From positions 124,001-188,000 of the forward strand of contig NZ_JAAXCV010000028.1 of the NCBI RefSeq assembly GCF_012911895.1: DNA of 64,000 nucleotides, written 5' to 3'. The stretch comes from Bacillus sp. RO3. GTDB taxonomy: Bacteria; Bacillota; Bacilli; Bacillales; Bacillaceae_B. The position numbers and the translations under genes are program-made. The stretch's first letter is position 1; each line of letters starts with the position of its first letter. Of this stretch, positions 8,084-19,079 are shown one piece after another. Below the pieces are notes generated by a model that searched no databases, had not been told where the DNA came from, and worked only from the letters and a program-made list of their open reading frames with translations.

Positions 8084-10717
8084 TTAAATGGATTTGACCC
8101 ATTCTTCTACAAATTGAAGGGCTTCTTCTACTTTTTCCGGATTTTTACCACCGGCCTGTGCCATATCCGGACGGCCACCGCCTCCACCACCACAGCGAGT
8201 AGCCACTTCTTTAACCAGTTTGCCGGCATGATAACCTTTTTCGACTAAGTCCTTTGTAACTCCTGCAATGATCGTCACTTTATCTTCTCCAGTTGTTGCC
8301 AATACAATCACACCTGAACCCAACTTCTGTTTAAGGTCGTCCATCATCGTCCGTAAACCATTGCTGTCTCCTGCAGCAACCTTCGCTGAAAGGACATTCA
8401 CTCCATCAATGACTTTGACTTGATCCGTTAAGCTACCTGCTTCTATGTTAGACAACTTTGCAGATAATGATTCATTTTCTCTCTGAAGCTCTTTCATTTC
8501 TCCCAATAAAGTGTCCACACGGTTGACGACTTCTTTAGGATTTGTTTTAAGTCTGCCTGCTATTTCCTTCAACTGAATAACCTGATCATTTAATACTTTA
8601 TAAGCGTTCTCTGCAGTAACAGCCTCAATCCTTCTCGTTCCCGCACCGATCCCACTTTCTGAAAGGATCTTAAATAATCCGATTTCAGACGTGTTCGACA
8701 CATGGCATCCTCCGCAAAGCTCCAAGCTATATTCCCCGATGGATACAACGCGGACCTCATCGCCGTATTTTTCACCGAATAATGCCATCGCTCCCATTGC
8801 CTTTGCTTCTGATAAGGATTTAATTGCCGTGTTTACAGCAATGGCCTTCCAGACTTTTTCATTGACGATCGTTTCGATGCTCTCGATCTCTTCCTGGGTA
8901 ACCGAACCGAAATGAGAGAAGTCGAAACGAAGACGATCAGGTTCAACCAGTGAACCTGCCTGGTTTACATGATCCCCAAGGACATCTTTCAATGCTTGAT
9001 GGAGAATGTGGGTAGCCGTATGATTCTTCTCCACTCTTGTTCTCGATTCACGGGATACCTTTGCCAAAACCTTGGCATGGAGCTCTAATGTACCTTCTTC
9101 AACGATGGCAGAATGAAGATTTTGTCCATTAGGGGCTTTCTTGACATTTGTTACGTAAACTTTCACACCATCGGCTTCAATGTATCCTTTATCGCCGATC
9201 TGACCGCCGCTTTCTGCATAGAAAGGTGTTTCATCGAGAATGAACTGACATTCCTGTCCTTTGTCCACTTTCGGCTGACGCTCATTGTCAACGATCAGCT
9301 CCACAAGGGTCGCACTCGTTTCTAACGTGTCATATCCCACAAAACGGCTCTCTGCCGTAATGTCACTCAGGATTCCTCCCTGCACCTGCATACTTCCCAC
9401 ATCCTGACGGGCCGATCTCGCTCTTTCTCGCTGTCCTTCCATCTCTCTTTCGAAACCTTCGTGATCTACCGTCAGTCCTTCTTCCTCAGCATATTCCTCT
9501 GTTAGTTCAAGAGGGAAACCGTACGTATCATATAGACGGAAGACATCTTCTCCGGGAATCACTGTATTTCCGGCAGATTTTTGTACCTTCATGATGGAAG
9601 CAAGAATAGCCAGACCTTCATTTAAGGTTTCATGGAAGCGATCTTCTTCATTTTTCACTACTTTTTGTATGAACTCTGCTTTTTGCTTCACTTCTGGATA
9701 GAAATCCACCATGATTTCAGATACTACTGGCACCAATTCATACATGAATGGACGATTGATTTCAATTTGCTTCGCGAATCGGACTGCACGGCGCAGAAGC
9801 CTTCTTAATACGTATCCGCGACCTTCATTAGAAGGAAGAGCCCCGTCACCGATTGCAAAGGAAACTGTACGGATATGATCAGCGATGACCTTGAACGCTA
9901 AGTCTGTTTCTTTGTCTTTTCCATAAGTCTTTCCTGAAATCTTTTCAGTGGCTGATATAATCGGGGTGAAAAGGTCCGTGTCAAAGTTCGTTGGTACTTC
10001 CTGAACCACACAAGCCATTCGTTCAAGCCCCATACCTGTATCAATGTTCTGCTTTGGAAGGGGAGTATAGGTTCCATCCGGATTGTGATTGAATTGTGAG
10101 AACACAAGATTCCAGACTTCCAGGTAACGGTCATTTTCCCCTCCCGGATATAATTCAGGATCTTCCGGATTGTCTCCGTACTCAGGTCCGCGATCATAGA
10201 AGATCTCTGTGTTCGGACCGCTTGGACCTTCCCCGATATCCCAGAAGTTCCCTTCGATACGGATAATACGTTCCGCTGGCAATCCTACTTTTTGGTTCCA
10301 AATATCAAATGCTTCATGATCCTCTGGATGGATGGTAACAGACAGCTTCTCTGGATCAAAGCCTATCCATTTTGAGTCGGTCAAGAATTCCCAAGCCCAT
10401 TCAATGGCTTCTACTTTAAAGTAATCACCGATGGAGAAGTTCCCCAGCATCTCGAAAAATGTGTGATGACGTGCAGTTTGCCCTACGTTTTCAATGTCAT
10501 TGGTACGGATCGACTTTTGAGCATTGACGATTCTTGGATTTTGAGGGATGACACGTCCATCGAAATACTTCTTAAGAGTTGCCACCCCACTGTTGATCCA
10601 TAAAAGGGATGGATCTTCATGAGGGACCAATGATGCACTTGGTTCCACACCGTGTCCTTTTTCCTGAAAGAAATCTAAAAATCTCTGGCGTATTTCTGCA
10701 CCTGTTAATTTGTTCAT
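8084..10717 (-). CDS. alaS: Alanine--tRNA ligase
   Basis: Charges tRNA-Ala. The 877-residue length is standard. The class II catalytic core covers about 1-240 ([51 protein letters not shown]), followed by the tRNA-recognition domain. The editing domain has the zinc-type motifs [12 protein letters not shown] and CGGCHVSNT, and the C-terminal DHHA1 domain ends [24 protein letters not shown] precedes the ATG. Expression is probably controlled by the alanine T-box upstream. Confidence 0.98.
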   Translation of the reverse strand: MNKLTGAEIRQRFLDFFQEKGHGVEPSASLVPHEDPSLLWINSGVATLKKYFDGRVIPQNPRIVNAQKSIRTNDIENVGQTARHHTFFEMLGNFSIGDYFKVEAIEWAWEFLTDSKWIGFDPEKLSVTIHPEDHEAFDIWNQKVGLPAERIIRIEGNFWDIGEGPSGPNTEIFYDRGPEYGDNPEDPELYPGGENDRYLEVWNLVFSQFNHNPDGTYTPLPKQNIDTGMGLERMACVVQEVPTNFDTDLFTPIISATEKISGKTYGKDKETDLAFKVIADHIRTVSFAIGDGALPSNEGRGYVLRRLLRRAVRFAKQIEINRPFMYELVPVVSEIMVDFYPEVKQKAEFIQKVVKNEEDRFHETLNEGLAILASIMKVQKSAGNTVIPGEDVFRLYDTYGFPLELTEEYAEEEGLTVDHEGFEREMEGQRERARSARQDVGSMQVQGGILSDITAESRFVGYDTLETSATLVELIVDNERQPKVDKGQECQFILDETPFYAESGGQIGDKGYIEADGVKVYVTNVKKAPNGQNLHSAIVEEGTLELHAKVLAKVSRESRTRVEKNHTATHILHQALKDVLGDHVNQAGSLVEPDRLRFDFSHFGSVTQEEIESIETIVNEKVWKAIAVNTAIKSLSEAKAMGAMALFGEKYGDEVRVVSIGEYSLELCGGCHVSNTSEIGLFKILSESGIGAGTRRIEAVTAENAYKVLNDQVIQLKEIAGRLKTNPKEVVNRVDTLLGEMKELQRENESLSAKLSNIEAGSLTDQVKVIDGVNVLSAKVAAGDSNGLRTMMDDLKQKLGSGVIVLATTGEDKVTIIAGVTKDLVEKGYHAGKLVKEVATRCGGGGGGRPDMAQAGGKNPEKVEEALQFVEEWVKSI

Positions 10718-10756
10718 TTGAATCTTCCTCCTTTATATGTATGGTTAAAAATGAAT

Positions 10757-11060
10757 ACAAAAAAGCCCTCATCCCAAAAAACAGGGACGAGAGCTGATCT
10801 CGCGGTACCACCCTGGTTATGAATAAAGAAAAGATATGTGGAGCTTAAAGGCGTGACGTATACCCGTCGCCTTCTAACAAAGCCCTTCCACTTTTCTTCC
10901 ATTCATCCCTCGAAACACCTTAACGCGGCTAGACGGCAGGTTTTACCTGCACTCAGGATTAGCATTCGGTTATCCTTCATCTGAAATTCCTTACAGCCTG
11001 GGGAATCCCTCTCTGGAAGATGGACTATAACGTACTCGATCCTTCATAGCGTTGATTCTA
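10757..11060 (-). promoter_or_regulatory. T-box leader of alaS (alanine specifier)
   Basis: The antiterminator hallmark AGGGTGGTACCGCG lies on the minus strand at about 10800-10813. It is followed by a terminator, stem AGCTCTCGTCCC / GGGATGAGGGCT plus T6 (10757-10795). Upstream is the long stem I region. A GCT (Ala) codon at 10961-10963 in a GAAT-GCT-AAT context is the likely specifier. Uncharged tRNA-Ala would bind here and prevent termination before alaS. Confidence 0.94.
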
Positions 11061-11083
11061 TTCGTTTACTTGTTATAAGTTGG

Positions 11084-11112
11084 ATTATAGAAATATTCAA
11101 TGCATTTGTCAA
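11084..11112 (-). promoter_or_regulatory. Sigma-A promoter of alaS
   Basis: A perfect TTGACA (11107-11112) and TATAAT (11084-11089) with 17-base spacing on the minus strand, directly upstream of the T-box leader. Confidence 0.9.
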
Positions 11113-11123
11113 TGTCCATCTTA

Positions 11124-12209
11124 TTATTTCAGTTCATCCCCATCCATCGATTGGAGGAAATGAGTGTGTGCATGTAAAATGGCTACCTTCAAGACAGCGA
11201 GGAACGGGACTGCTATAATCATTCCGATTACACCTCCCACTTCACCGCCAACAATCAGGGCCCCCATAATGAATAGGGGATGCATGTGAAGGCTTTTCCC
11301 TACGATGAGGGGAGATAGAATATTCCCCTCTAAGAACTGCAGAACCACTACCATGATGACCACGTATATCATCATTTTGACGGAAATGGTACTGGCCACA
11401 ATCACTGCAGGGACTGCACCGATGATCGGTCCGAAATAAGGGATCACATTTGTCACGCCAATGATCAGCCCCAGAATCAGGGGGTACTTCATGCCCAAAA
11501 GCCATAATGTACCGGCAGAAAGCCCGCCTACGATCAAACAGACCAGAAGCTGCCCCCTTATATATCCTCCAAGGGATTCATCTACATCTCTTGCGAATGA
11601 GATCCCGCTCTGTCTCCATTTCTTCGGAGTGAGCCGCCACATAAACGCTTTCACTTTCGTAATATCCTTTAACAAATAAAAGGATACGAAAGGAATGATC
11701 GCTACAAGAAGGAGGCTATTCATAAACTTCATGACGGTAGCAATGACCATGGCCACGACTCCAGTCAACCATGCCTCCATTCTATTAATTCGTTCCTCGA
11801 GCTGGGACTGTATCCCGTCCGGCCAGGATGACGTCTCGCTCTGTATATACCGCAGCCACTTTTGATACTGATCCGTAAACATGGAGGCATTCTCCGATAA
11901 GTCCTTCAGCTGATGAATGATAATCGGTGTACCTTTATACACGGCAAACCCCAATCCACCAAAAAAAAGAATATAGATGAACATGATGGCAATCCCCCTA
12001 TGGATGCCCGCCTCATGAATCTTTTCCACAACGGGGTGAAGCAAGTATGCAATGAACCCGCCTATAAAGAAGGGAAGGAAAGAAAAGAATAAGACCTCCA
12101 ATACCGGGTGCCATACCGGCTTCAATAAGTAAAGTACATAAAGAAATAATGCAAGAACAAGGGCCATTGAAACCCGGTAAAGCCATTTGGCATAGGAGCT
12201 TTTCTCCAA
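11124..12209 (-). CDS. yrrI: AI-2E family transporter / PerM-like membrane protein (YrrI)
   Basis: A 361-residue integral membrane protein with about seven to eight hydrophobic segments. The C-terminal family signature is ISVKMMIYVVIMVVVLQFLEGNILSPLIVGKSLHMHPLFI; GLIIGVTNVIPYFGPIIGAVP lies upstream of it. The family includes E. coli TqsA and PerM, but substrates vary and none can be assigned here. The likely start is the TTG at 12209 (MEKSSYAKW), 8 bases after AGGAGG; the GTG three codons upstream overlaps the Shine-Dalgarno. It lies between yrzQ and alaS as in B. subtilis. Confidence 0.88.
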   Translation of the reverse strand: MEKSSYAKWLYRVSMALVLALFLYVLYLLKPVWHPVLEVLFFSFLPFFIGGFIAYLLHPVVEKIHEAGIHRGIAIMFIYILFFGGLGFAVYKGTPIIIHQLKDLSENASMFTDQYQKWLRYIQSETSSWPDGIQSQLEERINRMEAWLTGVVAMVIATVMKFMNSLLLVAIIPFVSFYLLKDITKVKAFMWRLTPKKWRQSGISFARDVDESLGGYIRGQLLVCLIVGGLSAGTLWLLGMKYPLILGLIIGVTNVIPYFGPIIGAVPAVIVASTISVKMMIYVVIMVVVLQFLEGNILSPLIVGKSLHMHPLFIMGALIVGGEVGGVIGMIIAVPFLAVLKVAILHAHTHFLQSMDGDELK

Positions 12210-12310
12210 AGTGAACACCTCCTGTCACCATTAGTGTTCGAAGATAGGAGGGACTTTTATGCATGGAGGGTAGAGAAAAGCTTCATCACAATAGGAAAAG
12301 GGAAAACACG

Positions 12311-12338
12311 AAAAAAGGCCGGTCCATTTGGTCCGGCC
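12311..12338 (-). terminator. Terminator after yrzQ
   Basis: GGCCGGACC and GGTCCGGCC form a 9-bp stem with a 4-base loop, followed by TTTTTT on the minus strand. It lies 12 bases after the yrzQ stop. Confidence 0.9.
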
Positions 12339-12349
12339 CTTTCAAGCTG

Positions 12350-12481
12350 TTAAAAAAGTTTCTTTACTTGTTTACGGATGCGTTTCATTTGTCTCTGATT
12401 CATCATATTGGATCTTTGAGAATAGATAGAAGCAGCGATTCCTGCCCCAAAACCAACGATGCTAGCAAATGTTTTGTTCAA
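12350..12481 (-). CDS. yrzQ: YrzQ family small protein (DUF3918)
   Basis: A 43-residue product, too short for routine ORF calls. It has a TTG start at 12481, with GAGGTG 6 bases upstream. The first half is a glycine/alanine-rich hydrophobic stretch (ASIVGFGAGIAASIYS). The second half is basic and Met/Arg-rich (RSNMMNQRQMKRIRKQVKKLF), which suggests a membrane-associated or nucleic-acid-contacting peptide. It resembles B. subtilis YrzQ in sequence and position. Function unknown. Confidence 0.8.
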   Translation of the reverse strand: MNKTFASIVGFGAGIAASIYSQRSNMMNQRQMKRIRKQVKKLF

Positions 12482-12496
12482 GAAAGACACCTCTTC

Positions 12497-12682
12497 CTAG
12501 CTTAATCGGCGTTCTTCCTCATCAAACAAGTCGTCTAAGGAGCTTAATGATCCATCCTCTTCCACTTGATGAGTATGAATGACCCCTTTTGACAAGGAAA
12601 GCTCTATATAGCAACCCCAACAATAATATTGGCTGATGCCGATCTTTCCAATATCTTTGCTCTGGCAATTTGGACACTTCAT
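12497..12682 (-). CDS. Small zinc-ribbon protein (YrzR-like)
   Basis: A 61-residue product with two CxxC pairs, CPNC at 3-6 and CWGC near 21-24, spaced as a zinc ribbon. An acidic tail (DDLFDEEERR) follows. GAGGTG lies 10 bases before the ATG. It precedes yrzQ by 15 bases and is probably cotranscribed with it. I cannot assign a function; such ribbons often mediate protein or nucleic-acid contacts. Confidence 0.82.
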   Translation of the reverse strand: MKCPNCQSKDIGKIGISQYYCWGCYIELSLSKGVIHTHQVEEDGSLSSLDDLFDEEERRLS

Positions 12683-12773
12683 CGGTAGGGTTCACCTCTG
12701 GTTACACCTGATATGGTGTTTATTCCCTACCATCATGGCCAATATGAACACATTTTATACTTGATAGATGAGG

Positions 12774-12817
12774 ATCCCGCACAAACGGTAAGAAACCGTT
12801 CTTATATAGTGTGGGAT
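12774..12817. other. Nested hairpin downstream of bioB
   Basis: ATCCCGCAC and GTGTGGGAT (with G-U pairs) enclose an inner hairpin AACGGT/ACCGTT. It is about 45 bases after the bioB stop and 90 bases upstream of the zinc-ribbon gene. There is no T-run, so it may be an mRNA 3'-end structure rather than a clear terminator. Confidence 0.5.
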
Positions 12818-12860
12818 ATTTTCCTGTTTTCATGATGAGTAACCTTTTCCAAAGTACCCA

Positions 12861-13865
12861 CTAATAACTTTGTGAAGGCACACTCTCTTCTTTAATAAAG
12901 TCAACTTCGAAGCCGAGGTCCTTGAGCATTTGGTGATCTCTAGTACCTTCCTGTCCAGCCGTGGTTAGATAATCACCTACAAAGATTGAGTTAGCCGGGT
13001 AGAGTCCGAGAGGCTGCAGGCTGCGAAGGTTCACTTCACGTCCACCTGAAATCCGGATTTCTTTCGTCGGATTGATGAAGCGCATCAGACAAAGGACTTT
13101 CAAGCAGTATCTTGGATCAAGTTCATTGGTGCCTTCAAGGGGAGTACCGTCTATCGCATGGAGAAAATTCACAGGAATCGAGTCAGCGTCCAACTCCTTT
13201 AAAGTCAGGGCCATATCGACGACATCCTGCAAGGTTTCCTTCATCCCGACAATGATACCCGAGCACGGGGATATGCCTTGTGCCTTCGCTTGCTCAACGG
13301 TGCTCACCCTGTCATCGTATGTATGGGAAGTGGTGATGTTTTCATGGTGATTCTTTGATGTATTGATATTATGGTTATATCGGTCCACTCCTGCTTCCTT
13401 CAGACGTTTTGCCTGATCACCCTTTAAGATGCCGAGACAAGCACATACCTTTAAGTGGTAACGCTGTTTGATTTCCCTTACAGCTGAAACCACATGATCA
13501 ATTTCCCGGTTACTCGGCCCTCTTCCGCTTGCCACAATGCAATAGGTCCCCACATTTAGTTGGTGAGCATTTTCTGCTCCCTTCAAAATCGTTTCTTTAT
13601 CCACCATTCGATATTTCTCGATCGGTGCGTTTGAAACGATGGATTGGGAGCAATATCCGCAGTTTTCAGGACATAAACCGGATTTCGTGTTGATGATCAT
13701 ATTTAATTTTACTTGATTTCCGAAATAGTGTTTTCTTATCAGGTAGGCACCGTGTAACAATTCTAAAAGTTCGTCGTCTGGACTTTGCAGGATTGAAAAT
13801 GCCTCTTCATCCGACAATTCTTTCCCTTCAATCACTGAAAGTGCAAGGTCTTTCCACGAATTCAT
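12861..13865 (-). CDS. bioB: Biotin synthase
   Basis: BioB is a radical-SAM enzyme that inserts sulfur into dethiobiotin. The 334-residue protein has the CPENCGYC radical-SAM cluster motif at about 64-71. The N-terminal part contains KSGLCPENCGYCSQS, and IRISGGREVNLRSLQ near the C-terminus carries the conserved Arg ligand region for the auxiliary 2Fe-2S cluster. It follows bioY by 29 bases, forming a two-gene unit behind a BirA operator. No other bio synthesis genes are present here. Confidence 0.97.
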   Translation of the reverse strand: MNSWKDLALSVIEGKELSDEEAFSILQSPDDELLELLHGAYLIRKHYFGNQVKLNMIINTKSGLCPENCGYCSQSIVSNAPIEKYRMVDKETILKGAENAHQLNVGTYCIVASGRGPSNREIDHVVSAVREIKQRYHLKVCACLGILKGDQAKRLKEAGVDRYNHNINTSKNHHENITTSHTYDDRVSTVEQAKAQGISPCSGIIVGMKETLQDVVDMALTLKELDADSIPVNFLHAIDGTPLEGTNELDPRYCLKVLCLMRFINPTKEIRISGGREVNLRSLQPLGLYPANSIFVGDYLTTAGQEGTRDHQMLKDLGFEVDFIKEESVPSQSY

Positions 13866-13894
13866 AAGATCTTCTCCCCTTTTTGGTGGTTTAA

Positions 13895-14491
13895 TTATGC
13901 GGCTCTTTTTATATTCTTAAAGGCACTTTTTGAAAGTACAGATTTCTCCAGACGATGAGCCATTAGTCCGGCACAAACGGCCAATAGGATATCTTTCGGC
14001 AATGGAACCACCATCCAGGACCAGGCAAGCTTATAAGAGAATCCTTCAGGGGCTGCAGCCCAAAGCTTGTATGCTGCATACATCCAGTTCGTACCTGCGA
14101 CATAATTGACAACCATTCCAACCAAGGCAGCCAGAATGTAGGTTTTGATGCCTTTATGCTTTTCAACAATCTTCCCGGTAATATAAGCTGTGAGAATAAA
14201 GGAGAGGATAAATCCGAATGTGGGGCTCACAATGGAAGATAATCCTGCCCCAAACCTTGCAAATACCGGTACACCCACCAACCCGACCAGGGCATACACC
14301 GTCATGGAAAGGGCTCCGATCCTGCTTCCTAAAAGAGCACCTGCCAATATGGCGAAGAAGGTCTGCAGGGTAATCGGTACGCCACCCACTACCATGAAAG
14401 GTACAAAAGTTGTAATATTTGCCCCGATTGCCATCAAGGCTACAAACATCCCTGCCAATGTAAGATCGATTGTTCTTAGTTTCTTGTTCAT
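13895..14491 (-). CDS. bioY: Biotin transporter BioY (ECF S-component)
   Basis: A 198-residue membrane protein with about six hydrophobic helices. BioY signatures are VVGGVPITLQTFFAILAGALLG at about 35-56 and GLVGVPVFARFGAGLSSIVSPTFGF. BioY binds biotin and works alone or with a shared ECF energising module. GGGGGAAG precedes the ATG. It is first in the bioY-bioB unit, directly downstream of the BirA-type operator, so uptake and the last biosynthetic step are co-regulated. Confidence 0.95.
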   Translation of the reverse strand: MNKKLRTIDLTLAGMFVALMAIGANITTFVPFMVVGGVPITLQTFFAILAGALLGSRIGALSMTVYALVGLVGVPVFARFGAGLSSIVSPTFGFILSFILTAYITGKIVEKHKGIKTYILAALVGMVVNYVAGTNWMYAAYKLWAAAPEGFSYKLAWSWMVVPLPKDILLAVCAGLMAHRLEKSVLSKSAFKNIKRAA

Positions 14492-14549
14492 CTGTCTTCC
14501 CCCATCTGTCTTTTTTTCTACAAGATAAGGATATCCCTTTCAATAAATA

Positions 14550-14582
14550 TATGTCAACTTAATTTTATAAACAGTTAACTAA
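14550..14582 (-). promoter_or_regulatory. BirA operator of bioY-bioB
   Basis: On the minus strand TTAGTTAAC and GTTGACATA are separated by 15 bases, matching the firmicute BirA box GTTAAC-N15-GTTAAC with one mismatch. The right half contains a TTGACA -35 hexamer, so bound BirA would block the promoter. BirA represses when biotin is sufficient. Confidence 0.85.
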
Positions 14583-14600
14583 AAGTGATCCTAACAAATA

Positions 14601-14656
14601 ATAAAAGGCCAGTGAATGAACAGCCCCAACTGGTAACATGTTCATTCACTGACCTT
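14601..14656 (-). terminator. Terminator after recD2
   Basis: AAGGTCAGTGAATGAAC pairs with GTTCATTCACTGGCCTT and is followed by TTATT on the minus strand. The stem begins at the recD2 stop codon. Confidence 0.8.
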
Positions 14657-17048
14657 AAATATTCATGAAATCATAGGGACTGATGCCTTCCATGCCGATC
14701 ATGGGATCTTCATTCAACAAGACTTCCTCAATGGGTGGACTTTCTTCTATTGAAGATTCCGTACTTCTACCTGTCCCGGATAGACTTCTCAATTTCTCCC
14801 TCAGTGTTGTTTTTCGAAGGAAATCATCTTCTCTTTCGACTCCAAGGGTAAATGCATCAAGCTCCCCGCAAAGAATGAGGAACTGCTTGCTTCTCGTAAT
14901 GGCAGTGTAGAGAAGATTTCTTCTCAGCATCCGATAATAACTCTTCACAACAGGTAAAATCACAATCGGAAATTCACTTCCCTGGGATTTATGGATCGAA
15001 CAGCAATATGCATGGGTAATCTGCATGAGATCCTGACGTGTGTACGTGACCTCATTCCCCTCATATGAAACAATGATCATATCCTGCTTCTCGGTATTTT
15101 CCTTTGCGTAGAAAATAGAAACGATCTCACCGATATCCCCATTGAAGACATTGTTTTCAGGCTGATTGACGAGCTGCAGCACCTTATCTCCAATCCGGTA
15201 TTTCACATCCCCAAAGGCAAGTTCCTTTCTGGTTCCGTCATTACTGTTAAAGATTTCCTGAAGAAGTTCATTCAATCGATCGATCCCTGCCGGACCTCGA
15301 TACATTGGAGCAAGAACTTGAATATCCTTTGGAGAGTACCCTTTTTTCTTGGCATTTTCCACCACTTTTTGTACGACCTCGGATATCTGGTTGGTTCTGC
15401 ACGGGAAGAAGGAGCGGTCCTTTTGTTGTTTGGTTAGATCGTGGGGAACCTGTCCTTTTTTCATATAATGCGCAAGTTCAATGATGGAAGAACCCTCTTC
15501 CTGGCGATAAATATCCGTCAGTCTCACGGTCGGCACTACCTCCGAATTCAAGAGGTCTTTCAGTACCTGCCCGGGCCCGACAGAGGGCAATTGGTCTTCA
15601 TCCCCGACAAAAATGACCTGGATATCTTCGGGTAATGCTTTCAACAGTTGATGGGCTAGCCATGTGTCCACCATGGACACTTCGTCCACAATCAGAAGCT
15701 TGCCATCAATGGCCCGTTCTTCATCATTCTGAAATCCTTCCTGACCGTTCCAGCCTAATAGACGGTGAATGGTCATGGCAGGGAGACCCGTTGATTCTGT
15801 CATCCGTTTTGCCGCCCGGCCGGTGGGAGCCGTCAATAAGACAGGGAATGGTTCATCTTTATAGTCCTTCGGATCGAGGGAACAGCCATGCAGATCAGCA
15901 AATAATTCCACGATCCCCTGAATGACAGTTGTTTTACCCGTACCAGGTCCTCCGGTTAAAAGGAGCATGGGGGACATGAGCGCCGTTTCAATCGCCTCTC
16001 TCTGGGAAGGTGCATATTGAACCCCCAACCGGTCCTCCAATGCTCCAAGGGACAGAAGAAATTCAGATTGCGGGAATTGTTCCTTATACTGGGTTTGGGA
16101 CAGGATTTTTTCAATACTGGTCACAATCCCTTTTTCGGAGAAGTATAGGGAGGGAACATACACTTTGGTGCCTTCTCCCATCACTTTCCCTTCTTCCTCT
16201 AGTGACAGTAATTGAGTGGAAATATCGGTGTAGTCGATTTTTTCCGGCTGGCTTTTTTCCAAAAGCTCCTTCACCGTTACAATCAGCTCTTCCGCTTCCA
16301 AATACACATGTCCCTGCTTGACACAGATTTGTTCAAGGGTATATAGGCATCCTGCTTTGATCCGGTCGGGATGGCTGCCGGTCAGCCCGATCTTAGAGCC
16401 TAATTCATCAGCCCGGGTAAAACCGATGCCCTCGATATCTTCCACCAATTTATAAGGATTATTTTGAATGATTTCAAGTGCCTGTTCTTTATAGGCCTGA
16501 TAAATCTTCATGGAAATTTGCGGTCCAAATCCCAAATCATTCAGTACGATCATGACCCTTTCCAAGCCTTGGTGCTCCGCTAACGTGTCATAAATACTTT
16601 TGGCCTTTTCCTTTGGAAGCTTAGGTATTTCATCTAAGAGGCCTGGATTTTCCAAAATCTTGGTGATGGCATTTTCCCCGATATGCTCCACGATCTTCTC
16701 AGCTGTTTTTTTCCCTATCCCTTTAAATAAATCACTTGATAGATAGTGCACGATACCTTGAGTGGATTGAGGAATTTCTTTCTTGAAATGCTTCGCATGA
16801 AACTGCATGCCGAACCTGGGATGTTCCTGGAAACGACCGTAAAACACATAGGTCTCATCTTCATGGATTTTAGGAAAATGTCCCGTTACGACCGCTTCCT
16901 TATCTTCATACGAATCATTCGTTTCGTCTACTCTGATCCGGACCACTGTATAAAGGTTTTCCTCATTATGAAAGATCGTGACAAGATGTCGGCCTTTTAT
17001 ATAGATTTCCTCATCACCAAACAGCTTTAAAGAGTCTTGCTGGCTCAA
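14655..17048 (-). CDS. recD2: ATP-dependent DNA helicase RecD2 (RecD-like, YrrC)
   Basis: A 797-residue SF1B 5'-3' helicase that acts without RecBC. The N-terminal extension has an OB-like region and helix-hairpin-helix segments (GIGKKTAEKIVEHIG, DIEGIGFTRADELG) up to about 340. Next come Walker A GGPGTGKTTV, DEVSMVD (Walker B), VFVGDEDQLPSVGPG (motif III), and the C-terminal HKSQGSEFPIVI and TAITRSKQ motifs. The start is a TTG at 17048, 9 bases after GGGGG. It follows the TPR gene by 17 bases. Confidence 0.95.
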   Translation of the reverse strand: MSQQDSLKLFGDEEIYIKGRHLVTIFHNEENLYTVVRIRVDETNDSYEDKEAVVTGHFPKIHEDETYVFYGRFQEHPRFGMQFHAKHFKKEIPQSTQGIVHYLSSDLFKGIGKKTAEKIVEHIGENAITKILENPGLLDEIPKLPKEKAKSIYDTLAEHQGLERVMIVLNDLGFGPQISMKIYQAYKEQALEIIQNNPYKLVEDIEGIGFTRADELGSKIGLTGSHPDRIKAGCLYTLEQICVKQGHVYLEAEELIVTVKELLEKSQPEKIDYTDISTQLLSLEEEGKVMGEGTKVYVPSLYFSEKGIVTSIEKILSQTQYKEQFPQSEFLLSLGALEDRLGVQYAPSQREAIETALMSPMLLLTGGPGTGKTTVIQGIVELFADLHGCSLDPKDYKDEPFPVLLTAPTGRAAKRMTESTGLPAMTIHRLLGWNGQEGFQNDEERAIDGKLLIVDEVSMVDTWLAHQLLKALPEDIQVIFVGDEDQLPSVGPGQVLKDLLNSEVVPTVRLTDIYRQEEGSSIIELAHYMKKGQVPHDLTKQQKDRSFFPCRTNQISEVVQKVVENAKKKGYSPKDIQVLAPMYRGPAGIDRLNELLQEIFNSNDGTRKELAFGDVKYRIGDKVLQLVNQPENNVFNGDIGEIVSIFYAKENTEKQDMIIVSYEGNEVTYTRQDLMQITHAYCCSIHKSQGSEFPIVILPVVKSYYRMLRRNLLYTAITRSKQFLILCGELDAFTLGVEREDDFLRKTTLREKLRSLSGTGRSTESSIEESPPIEEVLLNEDPMIGMEGISPYDFMNI

Positions 17049-17065
17049 ATCAGTGAACCCCCTGA

Positions 17066-17737
17066 CTATTCACTTTGTTCATTTTTAAGCTTTTCGATCA
17101 TCTTAATGCCATATCCGGCCAGCATATGATCAGGCTGAACCTCAATTGCTTTGTTGAAATACATCAATGCCGTATCTGCGTCATCCTTATGGCCGGCGTA
17201 AGCAACACCTAAATTGTAATAAGCATCTGCATGAGTCGGATCTTGTTCCACCACTTGGGATAACTGCCCAATCGCTTCTTCATAGGCTTCCACTTTCGCA
17301 AGACAAAGCCCTAACTGGAAGCGTGCTTCCACATCCTCTTCGTTCAGTTCGATACTTCGCTGCAGATATGGAAGCGCAAGTCTCGGCTGTTCTAATTGAA
17401 ACAGGCTGACTCCCAGCATGAAGTAAACGTCTGCGTTCTCCATTCCCCTGGAGACCGCCTTTTCAAATTGATCCTTTGCTTCATCGAAGTTATTTTCGTT
17501 AAAGTGTACGTTACCAAGGGAGTAGTATGCTGCAACTGCACCGTCATCAATCGATATGGCACGTTCAAAAAATTTCTTGGCCTTTTCGTTGTCTCCCACC
17601 GACATCAACACATTTCCGAAATTAATATAGCCTACGGGATCTTTTGGGTTTTCTTCAATGGCCTCTGTAAAAAGCTTTACAGCATCTTCTACTTTTCCTT
17701 CCTGCAGTAACTCAATTCCTTTAAGATTCTTATCCAA
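17066..17737 (-). CDS. yrrB: Tetratricopeptide repeat protein YrrB
   Basis: A 223-residue protein built of about six TPR units, each about 34 residues (for example DPVGYINFGNVLMSVGDNEKAKKFFERAI and ADVYFMLGVSLFQLEQPRLALPYLQRSI). No signal peptide or membrane segment is present. TPR folds mediate protein-protein contacts; the partner is unknown. I choose the TTG at 17737, 6 bases after GAGGTG; a GTG three codons earlier overlaps that site. It is conserved next to recD2 and mnmA in Bacillus. Confidence 0.9.
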   Translation of the reverse strand: MDKNLKGIELLQEGKVEDAVKLFTEAIEENPKDPVGYINFGNVLMSVGDNEKAKKFFERAISIDDGAVAAYYSLGNVHFNENNFDEAKDQFEKAVSRGMENADVYFMLGVSLFQLEQPRLALPYLQRSIELNEEDVEARFQLGLCLAKVEAYEEAIGQLSQVVEQDPTHADAYYNLGVAYAGHKDDADTALMYFNKAIEVQPDHMLAGYGIKMIEKLKNEQSE

Positions 17738-17846
17738 ATCAAACACCTCTGTATTGTCATTTTATGTATGTACGTCGAGTCATACCATTTCCACTTATCG
17801 TTATTAGTATAACACAAGGGGTTCCGAATATCGGTATCCCCCCATG

Positions 17847-17901
17847 AAGAAAAAGGACTGAGAGAAAAGAGGGGATCCTCTTCTTCTCAGTCCTTTTTCT
17901 T
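17847..17901 (-). terminator. Terminator after mnmA
   Basis: AAGAAAAAGGACTGAGA and TCTCAGTCCTTTTTCTT form a long stem enclosing a GAGGATCCCCTC inner helix. It lies 15 bases after the mnmA stop. Confidence 0.9.
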
Positions 17902-17915
17902 GATTATGATCAGGG

Positions 17916-19079
<1,164 letters not shown>

